64,000 nt of DNA from Aphrophora alni (taxonomy: Eukaryota > Arthropoda > Insecta > Hemiptera > Aphrophoridae), in the NCBI GenBank assembly GCA_963513935.1, contig OY740768.1, positions 60,380,004-60,444,003 on the forward strand, given 5' to 3'. Position numbers and translations under genes: made by a program. How positions within the stretch are numbered: position 1 is the stretch's first letter; every line of letters starts with the position of its first letter. Below are positions 32,077-42,085 of the stretch, piece by piece. The notes beneath the pieces were generated by a model, which did not search any database, was not told where the DNA came from, and saw only the letters and a program-made list of their open reading frames with translations.

Positions 32077-34728
32077 CCTGTTGAGGAGTACTGATGGCTA
32101 TAACCGTCTAGCCTATTAGGACCTATAGCTGAACTATAGCTATTTGGTCTACTATAGCTAGTAGACCAAAGTATCACTGATAGACCACAGGGAGTAAAGA
32201 TAAATTTTTCATTTTTTTCTTTCAAAATGTATTGAAGCACTAAAAAATACTAAAATAATACACTTTTACTATTTATAAGTAAACAAATTAAACAGTAGGC
32301 CTATACTGCAGTATGTTAGAACTTTTCTAATGTATGAAAATGCTTGAAGCACAGATACACGCAAAGAGCTATTTTGCACTTAGAACAATCGTATGCAGTT
32401 TCTTTTCTTTTACGCTCACTTCGAGTGGTGTTCGAGCACATAAAGCAGCGTTTGAGCTTTTTTCGGCCATTTTCCCGTGCAGGTAGTGGGTGGGGGAAAT
32501 GACATCCTGACAAGCCTAGCGGCTTCTGAGCTCCGCCCACTGGACGGGGGACAGCGTCTGCCTCTTCTCCCAATGCAACATGAGTTTCCAAAATTTGCTT
32601 TATGAGATTCATTATAAAGTCCATGATGTGAAGTTTTGCATTCGGGTTTTTCGTTTGAATGTATTGCCTGGAAACGCAAACACATTTTGTAGCGAGATTT
32701 TCTGTATGAATTGTAAAATTATGTTATTATAATAATGATAGTAACATTGAAATATTATTCATCTAAATGCCTTTTTTACTGACTGTCCAGCTAATTTACT
32801 AAATTTAGACTTGCAGAGTAGAAAGTATCAATTGATTAGATGTTTTTATAATATTGTTAACTGCACATAAGTTATTTTTATAGTTACAAATAACATAAAA
32901 TATACTAAGCTAGGTATATTTTGAGAACCACTTACCTGTACAAATAATATGCATTCAAAACACTGAGGTCCAAAAAATGGAAAAGAGCTTGATGTACCAT
33001 TTTACACCTTTTCTAGTAGAGTCATTGTACGAAACCATCATGTTGCTTTTGTCCACTGTGCCCATATTTGAATTATAAGCCAGTACACACTTTGGCTTTA
33101 GTACCCCTTTGTGCGACCTTGTATCAACTGAAATCATTGAATGTTTGTCTACTGTTGACAAAACAGTTACGGGCCTCTTATCACACCATTTGACCGTAAT
33201 CATGTTATCTTTGTTACGTACAGCAACGTCGCCTGGTTTAATTTTCTTGGGTAGACAAGGTAGGTTTTTCCTTTTTGGGTTTACAGTCCCACAGGCACCC
33301 GTGTTGTTCTCGCCTAACCATGAAAATAAGTCCGGACTGGAATACCAGTTATCCTTAAAAATCATATGGTTGTTGTTCAAATATGGCTCCATAAGAGTTT
33401 TTACTACTTTAAATGACAATCCACAGGCTTTATTGTCTTCACATTCAACAGCTGTACCTTTTCCAGTGTAGACGATAAATTCTAAAATAATACCAGTTTT
33501 GCAATCACCTAACACAAATAACTTTATACCAAATCTTTTCCTTTTATTCGGCAAATATTGGCGAAAGGAAAGCCTCTTTTCCATAGCATCAATGATTCGT
33601 CAATCACTAAATTTTTATACGGTTGCAACAAAGAACGGTATTTTCTTCTCAATGTCTCCACTAATGTTCTAATTTTAAAAAGTTTGTCATTACCATTTGA
33701 GTTGCAGTTGTCATCAAAATGCAATAATCTACGTAACAACAGATACCTGTCTTGCGTAAATATTTTAGAAAAAATAGGTGTTGCAATTAGTGGATCGGTT
33801 GACCAATACTGCTTCAATGTGTTCTTCTTACAGTGTGACATCAGCAGTGTAGTAGCAAAAAACCAGTATAGTTCATCTGCATTTGTTGCGGTCCACTTAT
33901 TTAGTTTTGAGAACTCAGGCAACACCCCCGTAAACACTCTGTATAATACTTATTTGTCTCTTGAGCGATATGAGACACTAAGTCAAAATCAAATATTTCA
34001 TGGAAAGCGTCAATCTCTTTCCATTCTTGGCCCCTTATTTCATCAAAAACTTTTGATTTAGAATAATCAAAATATCGCTCAATTGGCTCAAAATCGGCAT
34101 TATAGTGCCACTTCCAAACGGAACAGGGAAAAGATGTATGTACAACTGCATCATTTCCACAAATAAGAAAATTTACTGCTAAATTGTCATCAATAATGTC
34201 ACTTTGGTCCCCCAAACTTAGGTCACGATATTCTGTCGTAGACGACTTACCATTTGTAGAAGTCCCAGCACTATTTCTACTGAGAGTTTCATATTCCGAT
34301 TCAAAAATGTTCACTTCATCGTCTGAGACAAACACTTCACCATCACCCGATTCAAAAGGATCATCCTCATCATTGTCACTGTATAACGCATCCCTGATAT
34401 CATCACTTTTATCCAAATAATCACTCATTTTATGGAAATACACGTAACATAACCAACAACGAAACGTACTGACAGAGCGTTAACTTGACACTGATTTGCT
34501 GCTAGAATTATTGCTGTGCGGGAACTGATTTGGCACGAGAAAATGACAGCTCAATGGCGCCAAAAAAAAAGTAAAGGTTACTATGAACGTTCCACATTCA
34601 CATTAGTATATAGAAACGCCGCTAGAAAGCGTAAGCACTCAAAATATTGTTAATGTAAACTAGCCTGTTCTGAATGGCTATAACCGTCAGTACTCTTTTG
34701 GTATCATTTTAAGCTACTCTTCAACAGG
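32077..34728 (-). mobile_element. piggyBac-family element, decayed, just after ADAT2
   Basis: 2652 bp with intact TTAA on both sides (32073-32076, 34729-34732). The terminal repeats are CCTGTTGAGGAGTA and CCTGTTGAAGAGTA. Subterminal copies of GGCTATAACCGTC lie in inverted orientation near both ends (about 32096 and 34675), a second palindrome-like layer. It carries one broken transposase gene. Confidence 0.9.
32316..34443 (-). pseudogene. piggyBac transposase pseudogene
   Basis: The coding frame begins at 34443 or the MSDYLDKSD start just after it, with an acidic N-terminus. It shifts frame near 33925, 33570 and 32970, each by one base. The three catalytic Asp are still visible in FVLGDCKTG, MIFKDNWYSS and YNSNMGTVDKSN. 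A 268-bp GT-AG intron, complement(32668-32935), precedes the last exon, complement(32316-32667), which has a zinc-finger tail (CFMCSNTT, CSKCKIALC, CFKHFH). The frameshifts mean no functional enzyme. It is only distantly similar to the transposase at 12643-14567, so this is a different subfamily. Confidence 0.87.
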
Positions 34729-34956
34729 TTAATTCTCTCTAGACTGTGGCAATTAAGCACCAGTAAAAATAATATTCATTGAAATTTCAATCTTCAAGAT
34801 GTGCATTTAAAATACCGTCAAGTTAATGACCTAGAGGTATCTATGCAACACCCAGTGTTCAGTTTAACCACCATTATTTAGAACATAGGCCATATATAAA
34901 TAAATTTAAACAATATATTACATGGATAGTCCGTCATGTGACTTAAATAAAAGATA

Positions 34957-35128
34957 ATACAAGATTTCACAAAAATTATGTTTACTTAATAAAACATGTT
35001 TCAACACCAAAGTTGCCATCCTTAGTGATACATGAGCTGCAATAACTAAACTATAGTAGTTCATGTATCACTGAGGATGGCGACTTTGTCGTTGAATAAG
35101 TAAACATAATTTTTATAAGATCTTGTAT
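34957..35128. ncRNA. Long hairpin with two hammerhead-like cores (Penelope pseudo-LTR)
   Basis: Inverted arms of about 80 bp (34957-35040 and 35053-35128) face each other. The right arm (+) reads CTGAGGATGGCGACTTTGTC then GTTGAA: core CTGAGGA and a perfect stem II GGCGAC/GTCGTT. The left arm (-) reads CTAAGGA, a weaker stem II, then GAAACATGTT. Both cores deviate from CTGATGA. A Penelope fragment follows at 35230, so this is likely its pseudo-LTR pair. Confidence 0.5.
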
Positions 35129-35229
35129 TTGAGTTTTTTTTTAATCTAATATTATCTCACAAGTCAAGCTCAATATTTATCGTGAAGTGACTTTGTTTAA
35201 AAAATTACTTCCTCACCATACCACTAGAT

Positions 35230-35570
35230 ATGCAATATTTTCATGATGAACTTCATACTTTCAAACACATAAGCAGAGCTAATAGCTACATCTTTATAGT
35301 CGACAAATTATTATTAAAAAAGAAGAAACATACCCCATGTGAAATAATGATTAGTTATATTTCTGCCGAATACATGTACAATGTACGTAGCAAAAATTTG
35401 TTTGCAAAACACATAAAAAAAAACATTGTTTATCAACAACAACATCCTAAGAATATTGCAAACAAAGCAATAAATACTGACTGGTAGAAAATCTAGGGTT
35501 TACAAAATAAGCTGCAATGACTGTGACAATTTCTACATCAGGCAGAGCATTTAAAGAACATTAAATCAAA
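35230..35570 (+). pseudogene. Penelope-like element fragment (linker and start of GIY-YIG)
   Basis: The frame 35230-35487 ends in a linker-like IVYQQQHPKNIANKAINTDW. After a stop the start of the nuclease is visible near 35498, VYKISCNDCDNFYIRQS, where the GIY-YIG motif expects YIGQTGR. Further stops follow. RT is missing. Confidence 0.6.
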
Positions 35571-35689
35571 ATTTCTGCAGCACCTAATGTGAAAATCATT
35601 CATATTCAGATTTTGACATCTCTTTATATGTAAGTAAGAAAAGTTCATTCCTGAAGCTCTATTAGCCTCCAACACTTCGGCTATAAGGC

Positions 35690-35895
35690 TATTGTGCTCC
35701 ACTTTCTTGTTCACCTTACACCTACCCCAGTACCTCTAACAAGCGCCAGGATCTTGTGCAAGGTGTTCTTCTCAAAATATCTGTCTGGTTGTTGAGGTCC
35801 AAAGATTCTCCTTCATTTGGACTTGAGGACCTCACAATTAAACAAAATGTGTACTGCAGTCTCAGGTACGAGACCGCAAGGGAAACTTATGAAAG
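35690..35895 (-). pseudogene. Non-LTR retrotransposon ORF2, C-terminal tail
   Basis: Minus strand: ETAVHILFNCEVLKSK, then an in-frame stop, FGPQQPDRYFEKNTLHKIL and ALVRGTG. This resembles the end of LINE-type polyproteins with RNase H (ETxxHILxxCE...LSKILxFIRGTGL). 5' truncated and mutated. Confidence 0.6.
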
Positions 35896-37582
35896 AAAAT
35901 AAGATATACAATGCATTTTAATTCAGCCCAAACAATCTATTGAACAAATAAAGTGTCATTCTGATTAAATGCCATCACTACCTGATTTAAAAGCCATCAA
36001 CAATGCATTATGGTCAGAAACGCCCAAAGATACATGGCAACATCCCCTCCACAGCAGATTTATTTCAATACATATCTGGGAACAGTTATAGTTGGAGTGC
36101 GGACGGTTTCCACAAAAGCATAGGATTTGACTAAGTTTATAAGTTCTTTACTTTGATTTCTCAAACTACATTCTCTCAAAATATTTATATTAAAGTTACC
36201 GGCTATGTATATGATTTTGGTTTTTGATTCTATTTATTAGCTTCTTCAATAGCTGTTCGAGAATCTGAAAAAACTGTTTCAAATATTCCTTGTTTGGAGT
36301 GTGATAAAATGAAACTACTACAAAATTTAAAGAAGGTATTTTAACATAAGATCCCTCAAAAATAGAATTGACATTTAATCACTTCAAATCCACTCTCTCA
36401 ATGAACCTAGCCTATATGTAGAATGAAGAAGTATTCAAAATCCTCCATGTTTTCCCTTCTCCTTACCACATTATGTAAGGTTTTGCCAATGTCCAGAAAA
36501 ATGAATAACAAAAACCCAGTTGAACTACTACTGTAAGCAACTGGAATATTGCTCCGATCTTAGGATGTTGTTTTTACGTATATGTGATAGTAGATTGATT
36601 TAAATAAGACCTTCTCTTTGAGACCTTGCTCATAATATTTCACAAACTTTACGCTTTTACTGGATGTTTTCAACACGACTGTATAAAAACACTTTTGTAT
36701 ATGTATTATGAATGAATGATAGTCAAGAAACAAATTATACAGAGACTATGTTTAATAAAACATTGAAGTTGAATTTGAAAAAGTTACAAAGACTTTCATA
36801 ATGTAAAGTATAGTATTAGAATTAGTTTACTTTATGAGTAAGCTCATGTTAAATTATTTCCTCGGGTAACGAATCATTTGGGTATGCACATTGAGCTCTT
36901 CAAATTTTAAAGTTCTAATAATTCTGTAAGTATTTAATCTCAGAGAGATGAACTTGTGCTGGCTTATGGAAATTGTTCGCAATTATGAATTTACTTTAAG
37001 AAATATTTTATTAAAATCAAATGTCTTAAATTGGTTCCTGTAAATTTAGAGCAAAATTGAAATTTAGTTCTATTTTTATTCTATTAAAAATTGTCCATTA
37101 GATTACAATTTTCTTTCTTTAACTAATAGATTCTATAGTTCAAGTAATTTACAATAAGATGTCTATTACCAATCTGATGATGAATTTTCAATATTGGATT
37201 TTTAAAATACTGATTTTAAAAAGGGATATGCACAACTTAACACATTTTGTCTCTTCTATATTCTTAGCGTCACTGAATCACGGGGGCGGTTTAAGTTTCC
37301 CTGTCTGTTCTTGTTTGATTTTGGAATGTATAGACATGTCTTTCTTCTTATTGGTTGAGAAAATTCCACAGTGGTCACATGTTCCGCTCTATTAATGCAT
37401 CAATCTATCGGCTTCTCTGGTATTGGCAGTTCGTTGACGTCTTTTTTCTGGTGTAGAGATGGGATTAAATACAGTTCACTTTTCTATTCATACATTCTTT
37501 TATTTAAATGATATGGTATTTAGATTTCACTCTGGAATTTACTAAGTGTATTTAGAAAAGATTTGCTTCTTTGTTTTAACCT
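35896..37582. other. Gene-free stretch
   Basis: No gene or element recognised. An open frame at 37159-37395 shows no domain. Confidence 0.4.
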
Positions 37583-38429
37583 TGTAATACAACTTTTTAT
37601 TTTTAATTATGTTACTTTAAATAATTTGTAATGTTTTTATAATTATATATATATTTTTCTTTTAAATAGTTATTGTCTTTCTCGGGGTTTTAGGTCAGTG
37701 CCGGCTTCTTCCAAATGTTATTAATATGAATAAAAAAAATAATGATAAATCAAATATAATACAAAAAAATAATCAATCAATAAAAATGTTGAATGTATTA
37801 ATGAAATAAAAAAAAATGTATATATATTTAATATATATAAACAATTTTTTTCAATAGTTCAAGTTCCCTCACCAATCACTTAAACAAAAAATATATTCCA
37901 ACAATAATTATAAATCTCACCATTCTTTCACTGTTTTTTTTCTTTCTTAATATTGTTTTCTGGTAATTGTTTAATTCAATATATTTAACCTTTTCTTCAT
38001 GTTCCAATAATTATTTTCAATATTTCACTTTGACTATTATTTCTACCTTCTCAATCTCATTTAACACATTATATCTATATCTCAACTGTACTTCTTAAAT
38101 TCTCCAGACTAACTGCATAATAATTTTTTCTTTTTTTAACTGTTGTTTTTCCATCAGCTGATTCACTGTTGTTCCACTCATATGTTTTTTTATTCGCTTG
38201 CCTACTAGATTTTTTGTACTTGTGTGTGTGTAATGTTTATATATATATATTAATGAATTAATTTAGATATATCATTTCTATATTTAAATAATGAAATAAA
38301 TTTTGAATAAATAAAATCTTTGAATAAACTCCATATAACTTTATATCTAATTTTTTATATATATTTTAAATTGTTATATAATTACAAATAATTATAATTA
38401 ATGTCAGCTGATTATCATGAAATGTTACA
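37583..38429 (-). repeat. 3' LTR
   Basis: 847 bp, on the downstream side of pol. The purine-rich AGCCAAGGGATAT (minus) just outside at 38430-38442 would be the polypurine tract. Confidence 0.93.
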
Positions 38430-38594
38430 ATATCCCTTGGCTACTTTTCAGGAAAATTTATTTTTAATTTTCATGAAACACTTATGCATTGAATGATAAT
38501 GTAATTAAATTTTGGAGTTTTATTGTTTTTCTTGAAACATTGTATGACGTGGTCCTAATAATTGAATGTGGAGTATTTGAATGAATTTTAAATT

Positions 38595-41500
38595 TTAATC
38601 CTCAATTGGTGTTTTGTATATCTTCATTGAGGTGATATGATAGGGTCCTTTAACTTGTTTTCCTTCTAGATTACAAACATAATATGTTGATTTTCCAATA
38701 ATATGATGTATTTTATATGGTCCACTGAATATTTCAAAAAGTTTTAATGTTTCTCCCAATGATGCATTTGATAATGAGACATTCTTAATTAATACTAGGT
38801 CGCCAATATTTAAAATAGTTGGTTTGTATTTTGAATTTAATTTTGATGCTCGTTTTTCTTGTTTGATATGTATCCTTTGTTTTGCTAAATATAATTTTGT
38901 TTCGAGTGGTATATCCTTGGTATAATAATTTGTAATATATGGTTCCCAAAATCTGATATCTCTTTGACCTAATTGTAATTCATTAGGTGTAAAACCTGTA
39001 GTATCATTCTGTACCTCATTTAGCATGGTATTGATAACTCCAATATAACGTGCCCAATTTTTGTGGTGTGAAGAGCAATATGTCCTCAAACATCGCTTAA
39101 CTTCACGTATTGGTCTCTCTGCCATATTTGTTTGTGGATGATAGTACGGGTTAAATATAGGCTCTATATTTCGTTCCCTTAAAACTCTGCTCCATGCTCG
39201 ACTACGAAATTGCGTCCCGTTGTCACTTTGAAGTCTTTTAGGGGTTCCATATGTGGGGAAATGCACTTCTAATAATTTCTTTAAAATTGTTTTAGTGTTT
39301 GTACATCTTAGAGGATATAATTTTACAAATTTTGTGAAAATATCGAGTACAATCAATATATATTTAGTTCTTCCTATACTTATTGGAAGTGGCCCAATAA
39401 TATCCACAGCTATTTGATCATTTTTTTTTTTACATATAATACCCTTTGCTACTCCTGTTAAAGGGTGTGGGTTACATTTACATTTTTGACAAGATTCACA
39501 AGTAGCGAGTATCGTTCTTATGCGTCGTCCCATATTTTTAAAAATAAAACTTTCTCTAAGTATATTGAGACATTTATTTGCTCCACAATGTAAGTAATAT
39601 AAATGGCATTCCCATATTAATCGATTTATGAGATTCTCTGGGACTATTATCAGCCATTGTTGATTTAATTTTTGGTATAAAATGTTGTTGTGTAGGTTAT
39701 ATATTTGTTGTATATTTGGATTATTGGTTAGATCATTTATATTTTTAAGAATTTGTATAATAGGAAATAATTTTGGATCGTGTTCTTGATGTATCGCAAG
39801 ATGGTTTAGTTCAAATTTTAAATTTTGATCTTGTAAACGTTGAATATATGTTATAATTAATTTAGATTGATCCTCTTGTGGTATAATATGTGGTTGTTGT
39901 GGCATTCGACTTAAAGCGTCGGCGGTGCAATTCTCGCTTCCTTTACAGTGTTGTATTTTAAAATGATAATCTTGTAAAGCAAGAATCCAACGTGTGAGGC
40001 GAGCATTTAACAGTCGACAAGTTTTAATAAAAGTAAGTGCATGGTTATCAGTTACAATTGTTAAATCTGTTCCATGTATAATGTAGCGGGTTTTTTGGAG
40101 ACAATATACAATTGCTAGGAGTTCTTTTTCCGTGGTAGTGAAACGCTGTTCCGCTGGCTGTAATGCTCTAGATATAAATACAATAGCTTGTTTTTCTCCT
40201 TGGGAAGTTATTTGGTATAAATGTCCCCCTATGGCAGAGTCTGATGCATCCGTTTGTAAAAAGAAAGGTTGATGAGGATCTGGATGATGTAAGATTTGAG
40301 TTTGTAGAAAGAGTTGTTTAATTTTTATGAAAGTTTGATCATCAGCTGTAGTCCAATGAAATTTTATATTTTTTGAGGTTAATCGTAAAATAGGCTGAAT
40401 GGTTTCTGAAAATTTATTCAAAAATTTATTATAATAATTTATACATCCCAGAAAAGATTTTAATTGTTTTCTTGATTTGGGAGTAGGAAAATCTAAAATT
40501 GGTTTTATTTTGTTATTATCCATTTGGAGACCTGTTGACGTCATTGTATAACCAAGAAAGGGAACAGAACTCCTGCAAAAAAGGGATTTTGAAAATTTTA
40601 TCGTCATATTAGCTTCAGATAATTTTTTGAAAACAATCGAAAGATGTAACAAATGGCTCTGGAAATCTGGGGATATGACACATATATCGTCTACGTATAC
40701 TATAGTGAATGAATCTACACTGTCACCAAAAACTTTATCTAATGCTCGTACTAGCGCAGCTTGTGATGTTGAAATTCCAAATGGGGTTACAGTATATTGG
40801 TATGTTCGGCCCCTAAATTGAAACGCTGTATACTTTCTTGAATTTGTAGATAATGGTATCTGCCAGTATGATGCAGTGAGATCCACTGTGCTTAACCATT
40901 TACAATTACGACCTTTAGCCAATAGCTCATTTATGCTACGATTTCGTTCAAAATCTGGGGTTGTAAGTGCATTAGCCTTACGCGCATCTAGACAAAGTCT
41001 TATTTCTCCAGTCTTTTTAATAATAGGTATAATAGGATTTATGAAATGACTGTATGACGGTTCTATGACATTTATTTCTAACATCCGGTTTATTTCACGT
41101 GCCACTGCTTCTTGGTGTATTAAAGGCACTGGGTAAATTTGCCCTTTGAATATGTAATCTTCTTTTATTTCTATTGAGTGTATATATTTAGTGCAACGTC
41201 CTGGGTTGTCTGAAAAAATATGATTATATTGTAAAAGTAATGTTTTTAAATTAGCCCTTTGTAATGGTTCTAGATTTATATTTTCTCGTAATGTGTCATC
41301 GATTGTAGATTCATTTAAAATTACTTGTTTGTTTTCTGTACCAAATTTTGAATTATAATTTAATTTTATATTATTATCATGTATATTATTATATTTTCCA
41401 TCATATTTATTCATATTTTCATTAGTAATATAACATAAAATTCCTTCATTTTCGACATATTCAAACTTCCTTACAATTGTTTTCTTATTAATATTCATAT

Positions 41501-42005
41501 TAATTATTTTCGTGTGAAAGTTTATGACCGACTCTGTATTACTAACCCAATCCATACCTAGAATAACATCTTTAATTAAATTTGGCACAATTAGAGCATG
41601 TATCCATAATTCTTCAGAATCTATTTTAATTTTTACCATTACAATTCTGGCGATTCTCCTAGTTTTACTACCCACAGCTGTGTGTATCTGTACATTTGTG
41701 GTGGGTAATTCTTCGTATGTTCCTATATAATCTTTATTATCCCGAAACCACTGTTCAGACATACAAGTTACGTTGGATCCTGTATCAATTAGCGCATATA
41801 CATTCTGTTTTCCTATTTTAATATTAATTTCCGGACATTTTATGAAATTAGTATATGTTTTATTTTTTAATTGTTCCTCATCTTCTTCTAAAAGAAAATT
41901 TCTGTCACAGAACATATTACTTATTCTGATATTTGGGTTTAGTGATAATTCATTCATCCATTTTAGTGAGTTAGGCCTTCTTTTTCCAAGGTCATTATCT
42001 GGCAC
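38595..42005 (-). CDS. pol: Pol polyprotein: protease, reverse transcriptase, RNase H, integrase
   Basis: 1136 residues counted from 42005. The frame stays open upstream to the gag stop in the -1 frame, so the fusion part is longer; the GTG at 42005 is not a real start. Domains in order: aspartic protease with ALIDTGSNVTC (Asp 74); RT with LSTVDLTASYWQIPL and YVDD at 437-440; RNase H with FFLQTDASDSAIGG (Asp 586); integrase zinc-binding HLYYLHCGANK...CESCQKC; core triad Asp 868 (AVDIIG), Asp 928 (QSDNGTQF) and Glu 963 (NMAERPIRE); GPY/F-like end FSGPYKIHHIIG. All key catalytic residues are present. It copies element RNA to DNA and inserts it. Confidence 0.95.
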   Translation of the reverse strand: MPDNDLGKRRPNSLKWMNELSLNPNIRISNMFCDRNFLLEEDEEQLKNKTYTNFIKCPEINIKIGKQNVYALIDTGSNVTCMSEQWFRDNKDYIGTYEELPTTNVQIHTAVGSKTRRIARIVMVKIKIDSEELWIHALIVPNLIKDVILGMDWVSNTESVINFHTKIINMNINKKTIVRKFEYVENEGILCYITNENMNKYDGKYNNIHDNNIKLNYNSKFGTENKQVILNESTIDDTLRENINLEPLQRANLKTLLLQYNHIFSDNPGRCTKYIHSIEIKEDYIFKGQIYPVPLIHQEAVAREINRMLEINVIEPSYSHFINPIIPIIKKTGEIRLCLDARKANALTTPDFERNRSINELLAKGRNCKWLSTVDLTASYWQIPLSTNSRKYTAFQFRGRTYQYTVTPFGISTSQAALVRALDKVFGDSVDSFTIVYVDDICVISPDFQSHLLHLSIVFKKLSEANMTIKFSKSLFCRSSVPFLGYTMTSTGLQMDNNKIKPILDFPTPKSRKQLKSFLGCINYYNKFLNKFSETIQPILRLTSKNIKFHWTTADDQTFIKIKQLFLQTQILHHPDPHQPFFLQTDASDSAIGGHLYQITSQGEKQAIVFISRALQPAEQRFTTTEKELLAIVYCLQKTRYIIHGTDLTIVTDNHALTFIKTCRLLNARLTRWILALQDYHFKIQHCKGSENCTADALSRMPQQPHIIPQEDQSKLIITYIQRLQDQNLKFELNHLAIHQEHDPKLFPIIQILKNINDLTNNPNIQQIYNLHNNILYQKLNQQWLIIVPENLINRLIWECHLYYLHCGANKCLNILRESFIFKNMGRRIRTILATCESCQKCKCNPHPLTGVAKGIICKKKNDQIAVDIIGPLPISIGRTKYILIVLDIFTKFVKLYPLRCTNTKTILKKLLEVHFPTYGTPKRLQSDNGTQFRSRAWSRVLRERNIEPIFNPYYHPQTNMAERPIREVKRCLRTYCSSHHKNWARYIGVINTMLNEVQNDTTGFTPNELQLGQRDIRFWEPYITNYYTKDIPLETKLYLAKQRIHIKQEKRASKLNSKYKPTILNIGDLVLIKNVSLSNASLGETLKLFEIFSGPYKIHHIIGKSTYYVCNLEGKQVKGPYHITSMKIYKTPIED

Positions 42006-42085
42006 AGGAATAATGTCATCAAGTTTCGCATAGTCTTGGAGAATGATATGATTCGCGATCTCAAGGCCATTGACACATTCTGTGC

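Noticed and set aside
33558..34061. Plus-strand frame of 167 codons
   Set aside because: Shadow of the minus-strand piggyBac transposase pseudogene.
38430..38594. Search for an env gene downstream of pol
   Set aside because: Only 165 bp separate the pol stop from the LTR; no env present.
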